Below are positions 48,487 through 59,028 of a stretch of DNA of 64,000 bases, piece by piece (positions within the stretch are counted from its first letter, which is position 1; each line of letters begins with the position of its first letter). Source of the DNA: Achromobacter pulmonis (lineage in GTDB: Bacteria > Pseudomonadota > Gammaproteobacteria > Burkholderiales > Burkholderiaceae_B); the NCBI RefSeq assembly GCF_902859765.1, contig NZ_CADIJV010000030.1:1-64000 (forward strand), written 5' to 3'. The notes under the pieces are model-generated. The model worked only from the letters and a program-made list of their open reading frames with translations, was not told where the DNA came from and did not search any database. The translations under genes and the position numbers were made by a program.

Positions 48487-50010
48487 TTACCTGGCGGAGT
48501 TGGCCCAGCCCTTGGACAATTCCACCGCCTGGCGCCAGCGCTGCATGCGGGCCTGGCGCACCGATTCCGGCCAGGCCGGCTCGAAGGTGCGCTCGGCCTG
48601 CCACTTGGAGGCGAATTCGTCCTGGCTGGACCAGAAGCCGACCGCCAGGCCCGCCAGTCCGGCCGCGCCCAGCGCGGTCGATTCGGCCACCCGCGGCCGC
48701 ACCACCGGCACGCCCAGCAGGTCGGCCTGCATCTGCATCAGCAGATCGTTGCGGGCCGCGCCGCCGTCCACCCGCAGCTCGGTCAGGGCGATGCCGCTGT
48801 CGCCATTCATGCAGCTCAGCAGTTCGGCGCTTTGCAGCGCAATCGATTCGAGCGTGGCGCGGGCGATGTGGGCGCGGGTGGTGCCGCGCGTCAGGCCCAC
48901 CAGCGTGCCGCGGGCGTAGGGATCCCAGTGCGGCGCGCCCAGGCCGGCGAAGGCCGGCACCATGAACACGTCGTCGGTGTCGGCCACGCTGGCGGCCAGC
49001 GATTCGATTTCCTCGGAGCGCTGGATGATGCCCAGGCCATCGCGCAGCCATTGCACCGCGGCGCCGGCCACGAACACGCCGCCTTCCAGCATGTAGGCCG
49101 GGCGCCAGCCGTCCTGGCCCGCCACCGGCAGGCCCCAGCCGACGGTCGACAGCAGGTGGTTGCGCGACTGCACCGGCTTGTCGCCCACGTTCATCAGCAT
49201 GAAGCAGCCGGTGCCATAGGTGTTCTTGGCCATGCCGGGTTTGAAGCAGGCCTGGCCGAAGGTGGCGGCCTGCTGGTCGCCGGCCACGCCGGCGATGGGG
49301 ATCGAGCCGCCCAGCCATTCGGGCAGGGCTTCGCCCACCACCGCGCTGCTGGCGGCGATCGACGGCAGCACGCTGCGCGGAATCTTCAGCAGCGCCAGGA
49401 TCTCGTCGTTCCAGTCCTGCGTGTGCAGGTCGAACAGCATGGTGCGCGAGGCGTTGCTGGGGTCGGTGCTGTGCACCGCGCCGCCGGTCAGTTGCCAGAT
49501 CAGCCAGGTGTCGACGGTGCCGAAGGCCAGTTCGCCGCGCTCGGCCTTCTGGCGCGCGCCCGGCACATGATCCAGCAGCCAGGCCAGCTTGGTGCCGGAG
49601 AAGTAGGCGTCCAGTACCAGCCCGGTGCGCGATTGCAGGAAATCGGCGTGGCCGTCCTGGCGCAACTGGTCGCACATGGGGGCGGTGCGGCGGTCCTGCC
49701 AGACGATGGCGCGGGCCAGCGGGCGGCCGCTGGCGCGGTCCCAGATCAGAGTGGTTTCGCGCTGGTTGGTGATACCGATGGCGGCCACGTCGGCGGCGCT
49801 GGCGGCGGCATTGCGCAAGGCCTCGCGCGCCACGTCGAGCTGGCTGTGCCAGATCTCGCCGGGGTCGTGTTCGACCCAGCCCGGCCGCGGGTAGTGCTGG
49901 CGGAATTCACGTTGGCCGATGCCGCGCACCACGCCGTCGCGGTCGAACACGATGGCGCGGGAGCTGGTCGTGCCCTGGTCCAGGGCCAGGATAAATTCAT
50001 TCGTCGTCAC
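48487..50010 (-). CDS. glpK: Glycerol kinase
   Basis: A 507-residue FGGY-family kinase forming glycerol 3-phosphate. The N-terminal phosphate-1 motif is [26 protein letters not shown] and the ADP-site motif [15 protein letters not shown] are present. Length equals the family norm (about 500). The start is GTG at 50010, with no clear Shine-Dalgarno, and it overlaps the end of the upstream MFS gene by 14 bases, so translation is probably coupled. GlpF and GlpD are not adjacent. The link to the MFS gene suggests that transporter might serve the same physiology, but its family argues for drug or metabolite export instead. Confidence 0.95.
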   Translation of the reverse strand: MTTNEFILALDQGTTSSRAIVFDRDGVVRGIGQREFRQHYPRPGWVEHDPGEIWHSQLDVAREALRNAAASAADVAAIGITNQRETTLIWDRASGRPLARAIVWQDRRTAPMCDQLRQDGHADFLQSRTGLVLDAYFSGTKLAWLLDHVPGARQKAERGELAFGTVDTWLIWQLTGGAVHSTDPSNASRTMLFDLHTQDWNDEILALLKIPRSVLPSIAASSAVVGEALPEWLGGSIPIAGVAGDQQAATFGQACFKPGMAKNTYGTGCFMLMNVGDKPVQSRNHLLSTVGWGLPVAGQDGWRPAYMLEGGVFVAGAAVQWLRDGLGIIQRSEEIESLAASVADTDDVFMVPAFAGLGAPHWDPYARGTLVGLTRGTTRAHIARATLESIALQSAELLSCMNGDSGIALTELRVDGGAARNDLLMQMQADLLGVPVVRPRVAESTALGAAGLAGLAVGFWSSQDEFASKWQAERTFEPAWPESVRQARMQRWRQAVELSKGWANSAR

Positions 50011-51451
50011 TGTTTTTGGCGCCGTTCAGGTGTGCCCCGGCCAGCGGGTCGAGGCGTCTAAAGGAAAAGACCGAGGCCGCGCACAGCAGGCCGATGACGA
50101 TGAAGCCGGCGATCACGTCGCCCACCGCCAGCGTGTCGGCCCCGCGCAGGGTCATGCTGATGTTCAGCGTCACCGCCGCCACGCCCACGCCCAGGCTGAT
50201 GCCCAGTTGCTGCGCCATGGCGGCGAAGCTGCTGGCGCGGCTCATTCTGGCCGAGGGGATGTCGGCATAGGTTAGCGTATTTACGCCGGTGAACTGCAGC
50301 GAGCGAAAGAAACCGCCCACCAGCAGGATGGCGATCATCAGCCAGACCGGGGTGGTGGGCGTGAAGGTGGCGCAGATCACGATGAAGGCGCCGGTCAGCA
50401 CCGCGTTCACGGTCAGCACGCGGCGAAAGCCGAAGTGCCTGACGATGGGCGTGGCGACGAATTTCATCAGCAGCGCGCCGGCGGCGCTGGCGAAGGTGAT
50501 CAGGCCGGCCGAGAACGGCGACAGGCCGAAGCCCACTTGCAGCAGCATGGCCAGCAGGAAGGGCGTGGCGCCCACGGCGAAGCGGCACAGGTTGCCGCCG
50601 AGCGTCGAGATGGCGAAGGTCGGAATGCGCATCAGCGCCAGGTCGATGATGGGATGCTCGGTGCGGCGCGCATGCCGGCCATAGAGCAGGCCACAGGCGA
50701 TGCCCACGGCGATCAGGCCCAGCAGCAGCGGCAGCGGCATGACGTCGCGGCCGATGGCCTCGAAGCCGCTGACCAGGGTCGCCAGGCACACCGCGCTGAG
50801 CAGGAAACCGATCCAGTCCAGGCGCGGCGCGGCGGCTTCCTTGATTTCCGCCACGTAGCGCAGCACCAGCACGATGCCGAGCACGCCGATGGGGATGTTG
50901 ATCAGGAAGATCCAGTGCCACGACATGTACGTGACCATGAAGCCGCCCAGCGGCGGCCCGATCACCGGCCCCAGCAGCGCCGGGATCGACAGGAACGACA
51001 TGGCCTTGAGCAGGTCCTGCTTGGGCACGGTGCGCAGCAGGATGATGCGGCCGACCGGCACCATCATGGCGCCGGCCATGCCCTGCACCACCCGGGCGAT
51101 GACCAGCTGTGGCAGGTCCTGCGACAGGGCGCAGGCCACGGAACTCAGGGTGAACAGGCCGATGGCGGCGATGAAGACGCGGCGCGCGCCGTAGCGGTCG
51201 GCGGCCCAGCCGCTGACCGGCACGAACACGGCCACCGACAGCAGGTAGGCGGTGATGGCGACGTTCAGCCGCACCGGGGTCGATCCCAGGGCCCGCGCCA
51301 TGGCCGGCAGGGCGGTGGCGACCACGGTGGCGTCCAGCATCTGCATGAATAGCGCGCAGCCGACGATGAAGGGAATCATGCGCGCCGCGCGTACCGCGTC
51401 CGGGGTTGAAGGAGGAGCGGGATTGGCTGCGGCTGCGGATTCGGCGGACAT
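49997..51451 (-). CDS. MFS transporter, DHA2 (EmrB/QacA) type
   Basis: A 484-residue transporter with about 14 membrane segments. Motif A is [18 protein letters not shown], the family D1 stretch [15 protein letters not shown] lies in TM1, and motif C-like [11 protein letters not shown] is in TM5. The start at 51451 ([10 protein letters not shown]) was chosen; 35 extra upstream residues in the same frame are Pro-rich and overlap the promoter side of DUF3460. It is cotranscribed with glpK (14-base overlap). The substrate is unknown. It is divergent from DUF3460. Confidence 0.85.
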   Translation of the reverse strand: MSAESAAAANPAPPSTPDAVRAARMIPFIVGCALFMQMLDATVVATALPAMARALGSTPVRLNVAITAYLLSVAVFVPVSGWAADRYGARRVFIAAIGLFTLSSVACALSQDLPQLVIARVVQGMAGAMMVPVGRIILLRTVPKQDLLKAMSFLSIPALLGPVIGPPLGGFMVTYMSWHWIFLINIPIGVLGIVLVLRYVAEIKEAAAPRLDWIGFLLSAVCLATLVSGFEAIGRDVMPLPLLLGLIAVGIACGLLYGRHARRTEHPIIDLALMRIPTFAISTLGGNLCRFAVGATPFLLAMLLQVGFGLSPFSAGLITFASAAGALLMKFVATPIVRHFGFRRVLTVNAVLTGAFIVICATFTPTTPVWLMIAILLVGGFFRSLQFTGVNTLTYADIPSARMSRASSFAAMAQQLGISLGVGVAAVTLNISMTLRGADTLAVGDVIAGFIVIGLLCAASVFSFRRLDPLAGAHLNGAKNSDDE

Positions 51452-51549
51452 GGCGGAGGCGGGCGGTGGGACCCGGAAGATTGTAACGCCGGGCCCCGGG
51501 CCGGCGTGCAGTAAACTCCGGGTATCCGAAACCCACTGAAATTGGTGCC

Positions 51550-51738
51550 ATGGCAACCAACTACGAATCCGAGATCACCCAGTTCCTGAAAGACTACAAG
51601 CAGTCGCATCCTGGCACCGAAGAGCGCCAGCGCGAAGGCCGCGCCCGTCTCTGGGACAAGCCGCAGGACCCGGAACTGCTGGAAGGCTTCCGCGCGGCCC
51701 GCGTGCCGCAAAGGCCGTACGTGTATCAGGCCGACTGA
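51550..51738 (+). CDS. DUF3460 family small protein
   Basis: A 62-residue soluble protein, MATNYESEITQFLKDYKQ at the start and a C-terminal VPQRPYVYQAD. Sequence and length match the betaproteobacterial DUF3460 family, whose function is unknown. It precedes scpA by 16 bases, and this neighbourhood (DUF3460, scpA, panC) recurs in the group, so cotranscription with scpA is likely. Confidence 0.85.
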   Translation: MATNYESEITQFLKDYKQSHPGTEERQREGRARLWDKPQDPELLEGFRAARVPQRPYVYQAD

Positions 51739-51754
51739 TACCGTTGCGGCAGCC

Positions 51755-53543
<1,789 letters not shown>

Positions 53544-53604
53544 TCCGGTCCGAGATTCATCCAGACCGGGGGCGCCCGCTCGCGTCGCCGGCCCGTGCGC
53601 GGCA

Positions 53605-53632
53605 GGAGCCGCGTTCACCGGCGCGCGGCTCC
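53605..53632 (+). terminator. Hairpin after panC
   Basis: Nine-base arms GGAGCCGCG and CGCGGCTCC with a 10-base loop lie 62 bases past the panC stop. The 3' side is C-rich rather than T-rich, so its strength is uncertain. Confidence 0.45.
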
Positions 53633-53710
53633 CCCTGACAAAATTGCCAGCTTACGCGGCCAGCCGCGGCGGGGCAGACTCTCTGCAACCTTTCATTGCA
53701 GAGTTGTTCC

Positions 53711-54082
53711 ATGTACGTTCCCCATCCCGATCTGCCCGCCATCCTCTCCGTGTTGACGCCGCGCGAGCGCGAGATCGTCGATTACATCGTGGCAGGGCGT
53801 CCCAACAAGGTCATCGCCATCGACCTGGAGATCTCGCTGCGCACCGTCGAAGCCCATCGCGCCCGGATCTTCGCCAAGCTCGACGTGCGCAACGCCATGG
53901 CGCTGGCATGCCGGCTGTGCGGGCGCGGCCACTCCGGCGTGGCGCCAGCGGCGCCGACGATGTCCGGCTGCGCGCGGGCCGGGTCCGCGCCGGCCCGCTA
54001 TGCGACCTCCCCTGACACGGTCGCCGTGGTGATCGCGGATCGCGCCACGGAGCTTGTAAAAAAAGGATTCTGGAGCAAGTAG
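53711..54082 (+). CDS. LuxR/FixJ-type HTH protein without a receiver domain
   Basis: A 123-residue protein. Residues 10-72 form a complete LuxR-type HTH: LTPREREIVDYIVAGRPNKV, IAIDLEISLRTVEAHRARIF and AKLDVRNAMALA. No receiver, PAS or autoinducer domain precedes it. The remaining 50 residues are Ala/Pro/Ser-rich and end in a basic VKKGFWSK. It may be a stand-alone regulator of the GerE type or a truncated relic of a response regulator. An in-frame ATG 15 bases earlier exists; 53711 was chosen because it is closer to the conserved core. No kinase gene is nearby. Confidence 0.72.
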   Translation: MYVPHPDLPAILSVLTPREREIVDYIVAGRPNKVIAIDLEISLRTVEAHRARIFAKLDVRNAMALACRLCGRGHSGVAPAAPTMSGCARAGSAPARYATSPDTVAVVIADRATELVKKGFWSK

Positions 54083-54124
54083 GCGCTCACATCGGGCAGC
54101 GCTGGAGGCGCGCCGCGAAAGACA

Positions 54125-54158
54125 CAGGGCCTGCCGACGCGTTGTCAGGCAGGCCCTG
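54125..54158. terminator. Hairpin between the LuxR-type gene and the NlpE-like gene
   Basis: Eleven-base perfect arms CAGGGCCTGCC and GGCAGGCCCTG with a 12-base loop lie between convergent genes. On the minus strand the stem is followed by TGTCTTTC, weakly T-rich. Confidence 0.6.
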
Positions 54159-54203
54159 CGGTGGGTGCTGGCGGCTGGCGGATCGATCAGCGGCCGGCCA
54201 GGC

Positions 54204-54959
54204 TCAGGGGCACTGGGGCGCCTGGGCCTTGGCCAGTTCGTCGATCGGATCGAGATCCGGCTGGCGCGTCAGGTTGTAGTTCAGGTTGGGCGTCTTGCCA
54301 CCGATGGAACGCACGCGCAGCACGTTGTTGGCGGCCACGACGAATTCGACCCGCACGTTGCCCCGGGCATCGAGCAGGATGACGCGCGGCGGATGTTCGT
54401 CGGTGGCATCCCAGCAGCCTTGTTCGACCACCGGCGCCGCCTTTTTCGGATCGTCTTCCAGGTAGGCGGTGCGGCCGCGCCAGCGGCCGTTGGGCGCCAG
54501 CGTCAGGGTCACGCGCTGCGCCGTGCATTGCATGGCGGGCGAGAAACACGGCAGAGTGCCCATGTAGGTCTGCGGCTGCGGCACCAGGCTGTTGGCGGCG
54601 GTGCTTTGCGAGGCGACCGGCGCTGGCGCGGGGGCGGCGGCATCGGCGCTGGCCCCTTCGGGCACGGCCTGGCCGTCCTCGGTGGTGGCGCCCTGGCTGG
54701 CGGCAGCCTGCGACGGGGTCTTCTTCTGGTCGGGCTTGAGCGCGATCTGCACCTGCGACGGCGCCCGCAGCACGGTGCGATAACCCGCGCCGGAACCCTG
54801 GTACTGGGCGTCGGTCACGGTGCTTTCGGCGGGGGGATCGTAATAGCCTTCGGTGCGTTGCTGGGCACAGCCCGCGGCACCCAGCGCCGTGCCCGCTAGC
54901 AGCAGCCCCAGGATGCCGAGTTTACGGGGGCGGGTAAGGAGGTGGACGCGCGCGGTCAT
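54204..54959 (-). CDS. NlpE-like lipoprotein
   Basis: A 251-residue predicted lipoprotein. A basic start and hydrophobic segment lead to the lipobox AAGC (Cys31). Residues 45-125 are a low-complexity Ala/Gln/Pro linker. Residues 130-235 resemble the N-terminal domain of NlpE: YMGTLPCFSPAMQCTAQRVT with two Cys, LTLAPNGRWRGRTAYLE and the late LRVRSIGG. E. coli NlpE relays envelope stress to Cpx; there is no Cpx system here, so only a shared fold is claimed. The gene is divergent from the prepilin peptidase. Confidence 0.68.
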   Translation of the reverse strand: MTARVHLLTRPRKLGILGLLLAGTALGAAGCAQQRTEGYYDPPAESTVTDAQYQGSGAGYRTVLRAPSQVQIALKPDQKKTPSQAAASQGATTEDGQAVPEGASADAAAPAPAPVASQSTAANSLVPQPQTYMGTLPCFSPAMQCTAQRVTLTLAPNGRWRGRTAYLEDDPKKAAPVVEQGCWDATDEHPPRVILLDARGNVRVEFVVAANNVLRVRSIGGKTPNLNYNLTRQPDLDPIDELAKAQAPQCP

Positions 54960-55152
54960 GGCAACTGATCCGTAAATTGAGTCTGTCTCCGATTTTACGC
55001 ACTTATGCGAAGATTCGATACGTTCACCCCAACCGTGAAAGGCGCCGGCGGCACTTTATGCACAAATTACGACACGGCTCCGGGCGGCCCGCCCGCGGGC
55101 GCGCCGTTCCCGCCGGATGGCGGACCCGCCGCGCCGCTTGGCCGGAGCGGCC

Positions 55153-56007
55153 ATGACAACGCTCTGGCATGTCTTTCCCATACCCCTGGCGTGGTTCGTG
55201 GCGTTGGCCGCGCTGGCCGGCCTGGCGGTCGGCAGCTGGCTGACCCAGGTGACCCATCGCCTGCCGCGTCTCATGGAGCGCGAATGGCAGGCGCATTGCC
55301 AGGAGACGGCGGGCCCGGCGCGGCCGCCCGCCGATCCTGGCCTGTGGGCGCTGGCGGCGCATTGTCCGCATTGCGCCGCGCCCGTGACCGGGTGGCGCCG
55401 CTTGCCGTTGGCGGGGTGGCTGGCGCTGCGCGGCCGTTGCGCCGCCTGCCAGGCGCCGATCGGCTGGCGCTATCCCGCCATCGAAGGGTTCACCGCCGTG
55501 CTGTTCGCCGTCTGCGCCTGGCGCTTCGGCGCCACCCCCATCGCGCTGTGCGCCATGGGGCTGTCGGCGGCGCTGGTGGCGTTGGCCTGGATCGACTTGG
55601 AATCGACGCTGCTGCCCGATGCCATTACGTTGCCGCTGGCCTGGGCCGGCCTGCTGGTGAACCTGTTCGATGCCTTCACTCCCTTGCCGATGGCGGTGGT
55701 GGGCGCGGTCGCCGGCTATCTGTTCCTGTGGGTTATCTTTCATGCATTCCGCCTGCTGACCGGGCGTGAAGGCATGGGCTTTGGCGACTTCAAGCTGCTG
55801 GCGGCGCTGGGGGCCTGGTTCGGCGTCGGCGCGCTGCCCATGCTGCTGCTGGCCGCGTCGGTGGCGGGCGTGCTGGTGGGAGGCGCCCTGACGCTCAGCG
55901 GCCGGGTCCGCCGGGGCCAGGCGCTGCCATTCGGTCCGTACCTGGCGCTGGCCGGCCTGGCCGTGCTGCTGCTGGGGGGCGAGCAGGGCCTGGGGTGGTT
56001 GTTGTGA
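55153..56007 (+). CDS. pilD: Prepilin peptidase / N-methyltransferase
   Basis: A 284-residue aspartic membrane protease of family A24 that cleaves and N-methylates type IV prepilins or type II secretion pseudopilins. The N-terminal domain has the two zinc Cys pairs C71/C74 and C96/C99. Catalytic Asp residues are D148 (AWIDLESTLLPD) and D212 (GMGFGDFKLL). Several membrane segments follow. GGAG stands before the ATG at 55153; an earlier in-frame start at 55117 adds 12 poor residues. pilB and pilC, its usual neighbours, are absent upstream, but coaE and zapD follow as commonly seen. Confidence 0.92.
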   Translation: MTTLWHVFPIPLAWFVALAALAGLAVGSWLTQVTHRLPRLMEREWQAHCQETAGPARPPADPGLWALAAHCPHCAAPVTGWRRLPLAGWLALRGRCAACQAPIGWRYPAIEGFTAVLFAVCAWRFGATPIALCAMGLSAALVALAWIDLESTLLPDAITLPLAWAGLLVNLFDAFTPLPMAVVGAVAGYLFLWVIFHAFRLLTGREGMGFGDFKLLAALGAWFGVGALPMLLLAASVAGVLVGGALTLSGRVRRGQALPFGPYLALAGLAVLLLGGEQGLGWLL

Positions 56008-56082
56008 ACGCGCGCATGGCCCGCGGCGGCACGCGCCGGATGGCGTAGCCGGGCGGGGCCGGGCCGCGAGCGAAGGACGAAC

Positions 56083-56730
56083 ATGTTCAAGATTGGTTTG
56101 ACAGGCGGCATCGGCTCGGGCAAGTCGCGCGTGGCCGACATGCTGGGCGAATGGGGCGCGTCGGTGATCGACACCGATGAGATCGCGCGTGCGCTGACGG
56201 CGGCGGGCGGTGGCGCCATGGACGCCATCGAGCGCGAGTTCGGCCCGGACGCATTGACGCCGGCCGGCGCGCTCGATCGCGACTGGATGCGCGAGCGCGC
56301 CTTTGCCGACGCCCAGGTCCGCCTGCGCCTGGAGGCCATCCTGCATCCGGCCATCGGCCTGGAGACCGAGCGCCAGGCCGAGGCCGCGCGCGGCGCCTAC
56401 CTGGTATTCGTGGTGCCGCTGCTGGTGGAGTCGATCGCGCGCTGGCGCGATCGTGTCGATCGCATCTGTGTGGTGGACTGCGATCCGGACACGCAGGTGG
56501 CGCGCGTGCGGGCGCGCAGCGGGCTGACGGACTCAGCCATCCGGCGTATCATGGCGGCACAGGCTGCGCGGGCCAGCCGGCTCGAAGTCGCGGACGACGT
56601 CATCGACAATGGCGGCGCGACCTCGCCGGCGCATTTGCGCGCGCAGGCAAAGATCCTGCACGACCGCTGGCTTGCACTGGCGGCCTCGACGGGCCGGCAA
56701 GCCCCGGGCTTGGCCGGCACTCCCGAATAA
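56083..56730 (+). CDS. coaE: Dephospho-CoA kinase
   Basis: A 215-residue P-loop kinase that completes coenzyme A synthesis. Walker A is LTGGIGSGKSRVADML, followed by VIDTDEIARAL and the lid region LTDSAIRRIMAAQAAR. AAGGA precedes the ATG. It follows pilD by 75 bases and precedes zapD by 24. The C-terminal 15 residues (after LAAS) are a non-conserved tail. Confidence 0.95.
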   Translation: MFKIGLTGGIGSGKSRVADMLGEWGASVIDTDEIARALTAAGGGAMDAIEREFGPDALTPAGALDRDWMRERAFADAQVRLRLEAILHPAIGLETERQAEAARGAYLVFVVPLLVESIARWRDRVDRICVVDCDPDTQVARVRARSGLTDSAIRRIMAAQAARASRLEVADDVIDNGGATSPAHLRAQAKILHDRWLALAASTGRQAPGLAGTPE

Positions 56731-56732
56731 TC

Positions 56733-56748
56733 CCGGCCCGCGGGCCGG
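56733..56748 (+). repeat. Short perfect palindrome between coaE and zapD
   Basis: CCGGCCCGCGGGCCGG, 16 bases, lies directly in front of the zapD start. It could hold down zapD translation or be a chance GC-rich dyad. Confidence 0.35.
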
Positions 56749-56754
56749 CTTCCG

Positions 56755-57525
56755 ATGGGCCTGATTACAAGCGTGATTGTTTTCGAATATCCCTTCAATG
56801 AGCGCATTCGCGCTTACCTGCGGCTCGAATACCTGTTCGACAGGCTGTTCTTCTTTGCCCGCGAGGGGGATTCACGCCTGCACCAGGTCGCCGTCACCTC
56901 GTTGTTCGACCTGCTCGACGTGTGCGAGCGCACCGACGTCAAGGGCGCGGTGCTGCAGGACCTCGAACGCCAGCGCGTGGCGCTGGTGGGCCTGCGCGAT
57001 CACCCCGGGGTGGCGCAGGACGCGCTCGAAGGCATGCTGCGCGAGCTGGAGAAAGTCTCGGCGTCGCTCGCCGCGCCCGGCAAGACCGGCCAGTCGTTGC
57101 GGGAAAACGAATGGCTCACCAGCCTGCGTGGCCGGCTGGCGGTGCCCGGCGGCGCCACCCAGGTCGACATGCCCTCGTACTATGCCTGGCAGCAAAAGCC
57201 CGAGGCCGCGCGTTGCGCCGACCTGCAGGCCTGGCTGGCTCCCTTCGCTCCGCTGTTCGAGGGCCTGACCATGGCGCTGCGCCTGTTGCGCGAGTCCGGC
57301 CGCAAGACCGACATCGTGGCCGAGCAGGGCGCCTACCAGCAGATGCTGGGCGGCAAGCAGTACCAGTTGCTGCGGGTGTGGGTGGACTCGGCCCAGGGCG
57401 TGTTTCCCGAGATCAGCGCCAACAAGTACATGATCTGGATCCGCTTCTCGACCCAGGACGGCGAGTTCAAACCCCAGCAGGTGGCCCGCAGCATCCCGTT
57501 CCAGATGACGCTCTGCAATTCCTGA
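56755..57525 (+). CDS. zapD: Cell division protein ZapD
   Basis: A 256-residue FtsZ-bundling protein. It matches ZapD throughout: VIVFEYPFNERIRAYLRLEY at the start, LLDVCERTDVKGAVLQDLER, and the C-terminal segment YQQMLGGKQYQLLRVWVDS. The annotated start gives a short MGLITS extension before the conserved part. yacG, which often follows, is not present in the next 219 bases. Confidence 0.92.
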   Translation: MGLITSVIVFEYPFNERIRAYLRLEYLFDRLFFFAREGDSRLHQVAVTSLFDLLDVCERTDVKGAVLQDLERQRVALVGLRDHPGVAQDALEGMLRELEKVSASLAAPGKTGQSLRENEWLTSLRGRLAVPGGATQVDMPSYYAWQQKPEAARCADLQAWLAPFAPLFEGLTMALRLLRESGRKTDIVAEQGAYQQMLGGKQYQLLRVWVDSAQGVFPEISANKYMIWIRFSTQDGEFKPQQVARSIPFQMTLCNS

Positions 57526-57528
57526 GGC

Positions 57529-57573
57529 GGCATACGGGCAACCGGCATACGGGCAGCCCGCATCCGGGCTTGC
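57529..57573. repeat. Three-copy 15-bp tandem repeat after zapD
   Basis: Units GGCATACGGGCAACC, GGCATACGGGCAGCC and a diverged CGCATCCGGGCTTGCC run head to tail just past the zapD stop. No gene is seen here; the array precedes the RND pump operon and its promoter. Confidence 0.7.
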
Positions 57574-57744
57574 CTCGCTCCGGCGAGCGGCAGCACGCGT
57601 AGCCCGCCGCCCGGACGCCGTGTCCGGCGTCGATCCCGCCCCGATTCCTGTTGCGGCCTATTTCAGCGGCAACGGGCAATCACGGAAATGTCGGCCGCCT
57701 GGGTCACAATACGGTTTTCTCCGTCTGTGCCGGAACCGTATCCC

Positions 57745-59013
57745 ATGTCCGATAGCCGTCCCGTTTCATCGCCTTCCCGCTGGACCCGCCGCAGAATCAT
57801 CGGGCTGGCGGTGCTGTTGCTGGTGGTTGCCGGTATTGCCTGGCTGGCGCTGCGGCCGGCGGCCAAGCCGGGCGGCGGGCGGCCGGGCGCGGGCGGGCGG
57901 CCCAACATGGCCGCGGCGATGGCCAATATGGCCGTGCCGGTGCGGGTGGCCAGCGCCGTCACGCAGGACATCGACATCTTCCTCAAGTCCCTGGGCACCG
58001 TTACGGCCTACAACACCGTCACCGTGCGTAGCCGCGTCAGCGGCGAACTGGTCGACGTGGCCTTCCAGGAAGGCCAGCGGGTCAAGGCCGGCGATCTGCT
58101 GGCCCAGGTCGACCCGCGCGCCTTCCAGGTGGCGCTGGACCAGGCCCGCGGCACGCAGATGCAGAACCTGGCGCTGCTCGAAAACGCGCGCCGCGATCTG
58201 CAGCGCTACCAGGCCCTGTTCAAGCAGGACTCCATCGCCAAGCAGCAGGTCGACACCCAGGCCGCGCTGGTGCGCCAGTACGAAGGCACCATCAAGAGCG
58301 ACCAGGCCAATGTCGACAATGCCCGGCTGCAGCTGGACTACGCCCGCATCACCGCGCCGATCAGCGGCCGGCTCGGCCTGCGCCTGGTCGACCGCGGCAA
58401 CCTGGTGTCCAGCTCGGACACCAATGGCCTGGTGGTGATCACGCAGACCCAGCCGATCTCGGTGGTGTTCACGCTGCCCGAGACGCAGTTGCCGGAAGTG
58501 CGCGCCGAACTGGCCCAGGGCAAGACCCTGGCGGTGCAAGCCTATGATCGCGCCGACACCCACCGCATCGCGTCCGGCACGCTGGAGACGCTGGACAACC
58601 AGATCGACGTTGCCACCGGCACCCTCAAGCTCAAGGCCAGGTTCGACAACCAGGACGACGCGCTGTTTCCCAACCAGTTCGTCAACGTGCGTCTGCACGT
58701 GTTGACACGCAAGGGCGTGACCGCGATTCCGACGGCGGCGGTGCAGCAGGGGTCGGCCGGCGCCTTCGTGTTCCTGGTGCAGCCGGACAATACCGTGCAG
58801 GTCAGGCAGGTCAAGCTGGGCGCCATCAACAACGGCATGGTGGCCGTCAACGAAGGCCTGCAGCCGGGCGATCGCGTCGTCACCGAGGGCACCGACCGCC
58901 TGCGCGCTGGCGCCAAGGTCGAGATCGTGGGTGGCGACAAGGTGATTCCCGCCGCCAAGGACAAGTCGCTGGGCGGGGGCGCGCCGGCGGGCACCACGCC
59001 CGCCACGCGCTGA
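57745..59013 (+). CDS. mdtA: RND efflux periplasmic adaptor, MdtA/MuxA type
   Basis: A 422-residue membrane fusion protein. A single N-terminal membrane anchor (RIIGLAVLLLVVAGIAWLAL) is followed by a Gly-rich linker, then the lipoyl/barrel-sandwich halves (VTVRSRVSGELVDVAFQEGQ and ITAPISGRLGLRLVDRGNLV), a coiled-coil hairpin between them and the beta-barrel domain. The pair of following RND genes identifies it as the MdtABC/MuxABC group. The start at 57745 was preferred over 57688 because the preceding 19 residues are not signal-like. Confidence 0.9.
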   Translation: MSDSRPVSSPSRWTRRRIIGLAVLLLVVAGIAWLALRPAAKPGGGRPGAGGRPNMAAAMANMAVPVRVASAVTQDIDIFLKSLGTVTAYNTVTVRSRVSGELVDVAFQEGQRVKAGDLLAQVDPRAFQVALDQARGTQMQNLALLENARRDLQRYQALFKQDSIAKQQVDTQAALVRQYEGTIKSDQANVDNARLQLDYARITAPISGRLGLRLVDRGNLVSSSDTNGLVVITQTQPISVVFTLPETQLPEVRAELAQGKTLAVQAYDRADTHRIASGTLETLDNQIDVATGTLKLKARFDNQDDALFPNQFVNVRLHVLTRKGVTAIPTAAVQQGSAGAFVFLVQPDNTVQVRQVKLGAINNGMVAVNEGLQPGDRVVTEGTDRLRAGAKVEIVGGDKVIPAAKDKSLGGGAPAGTTPATR

Positions 59014-59028
59014 CCCGGAGGCCGCGCC

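Noticed and set aside
57526-57744. yacG downstream of zapD
   Set aside because: The minus-strand frame with several Cys there is created by the 15-bp repeats; no CxxC zinc pattern typical of YacG is present on the plus strand.
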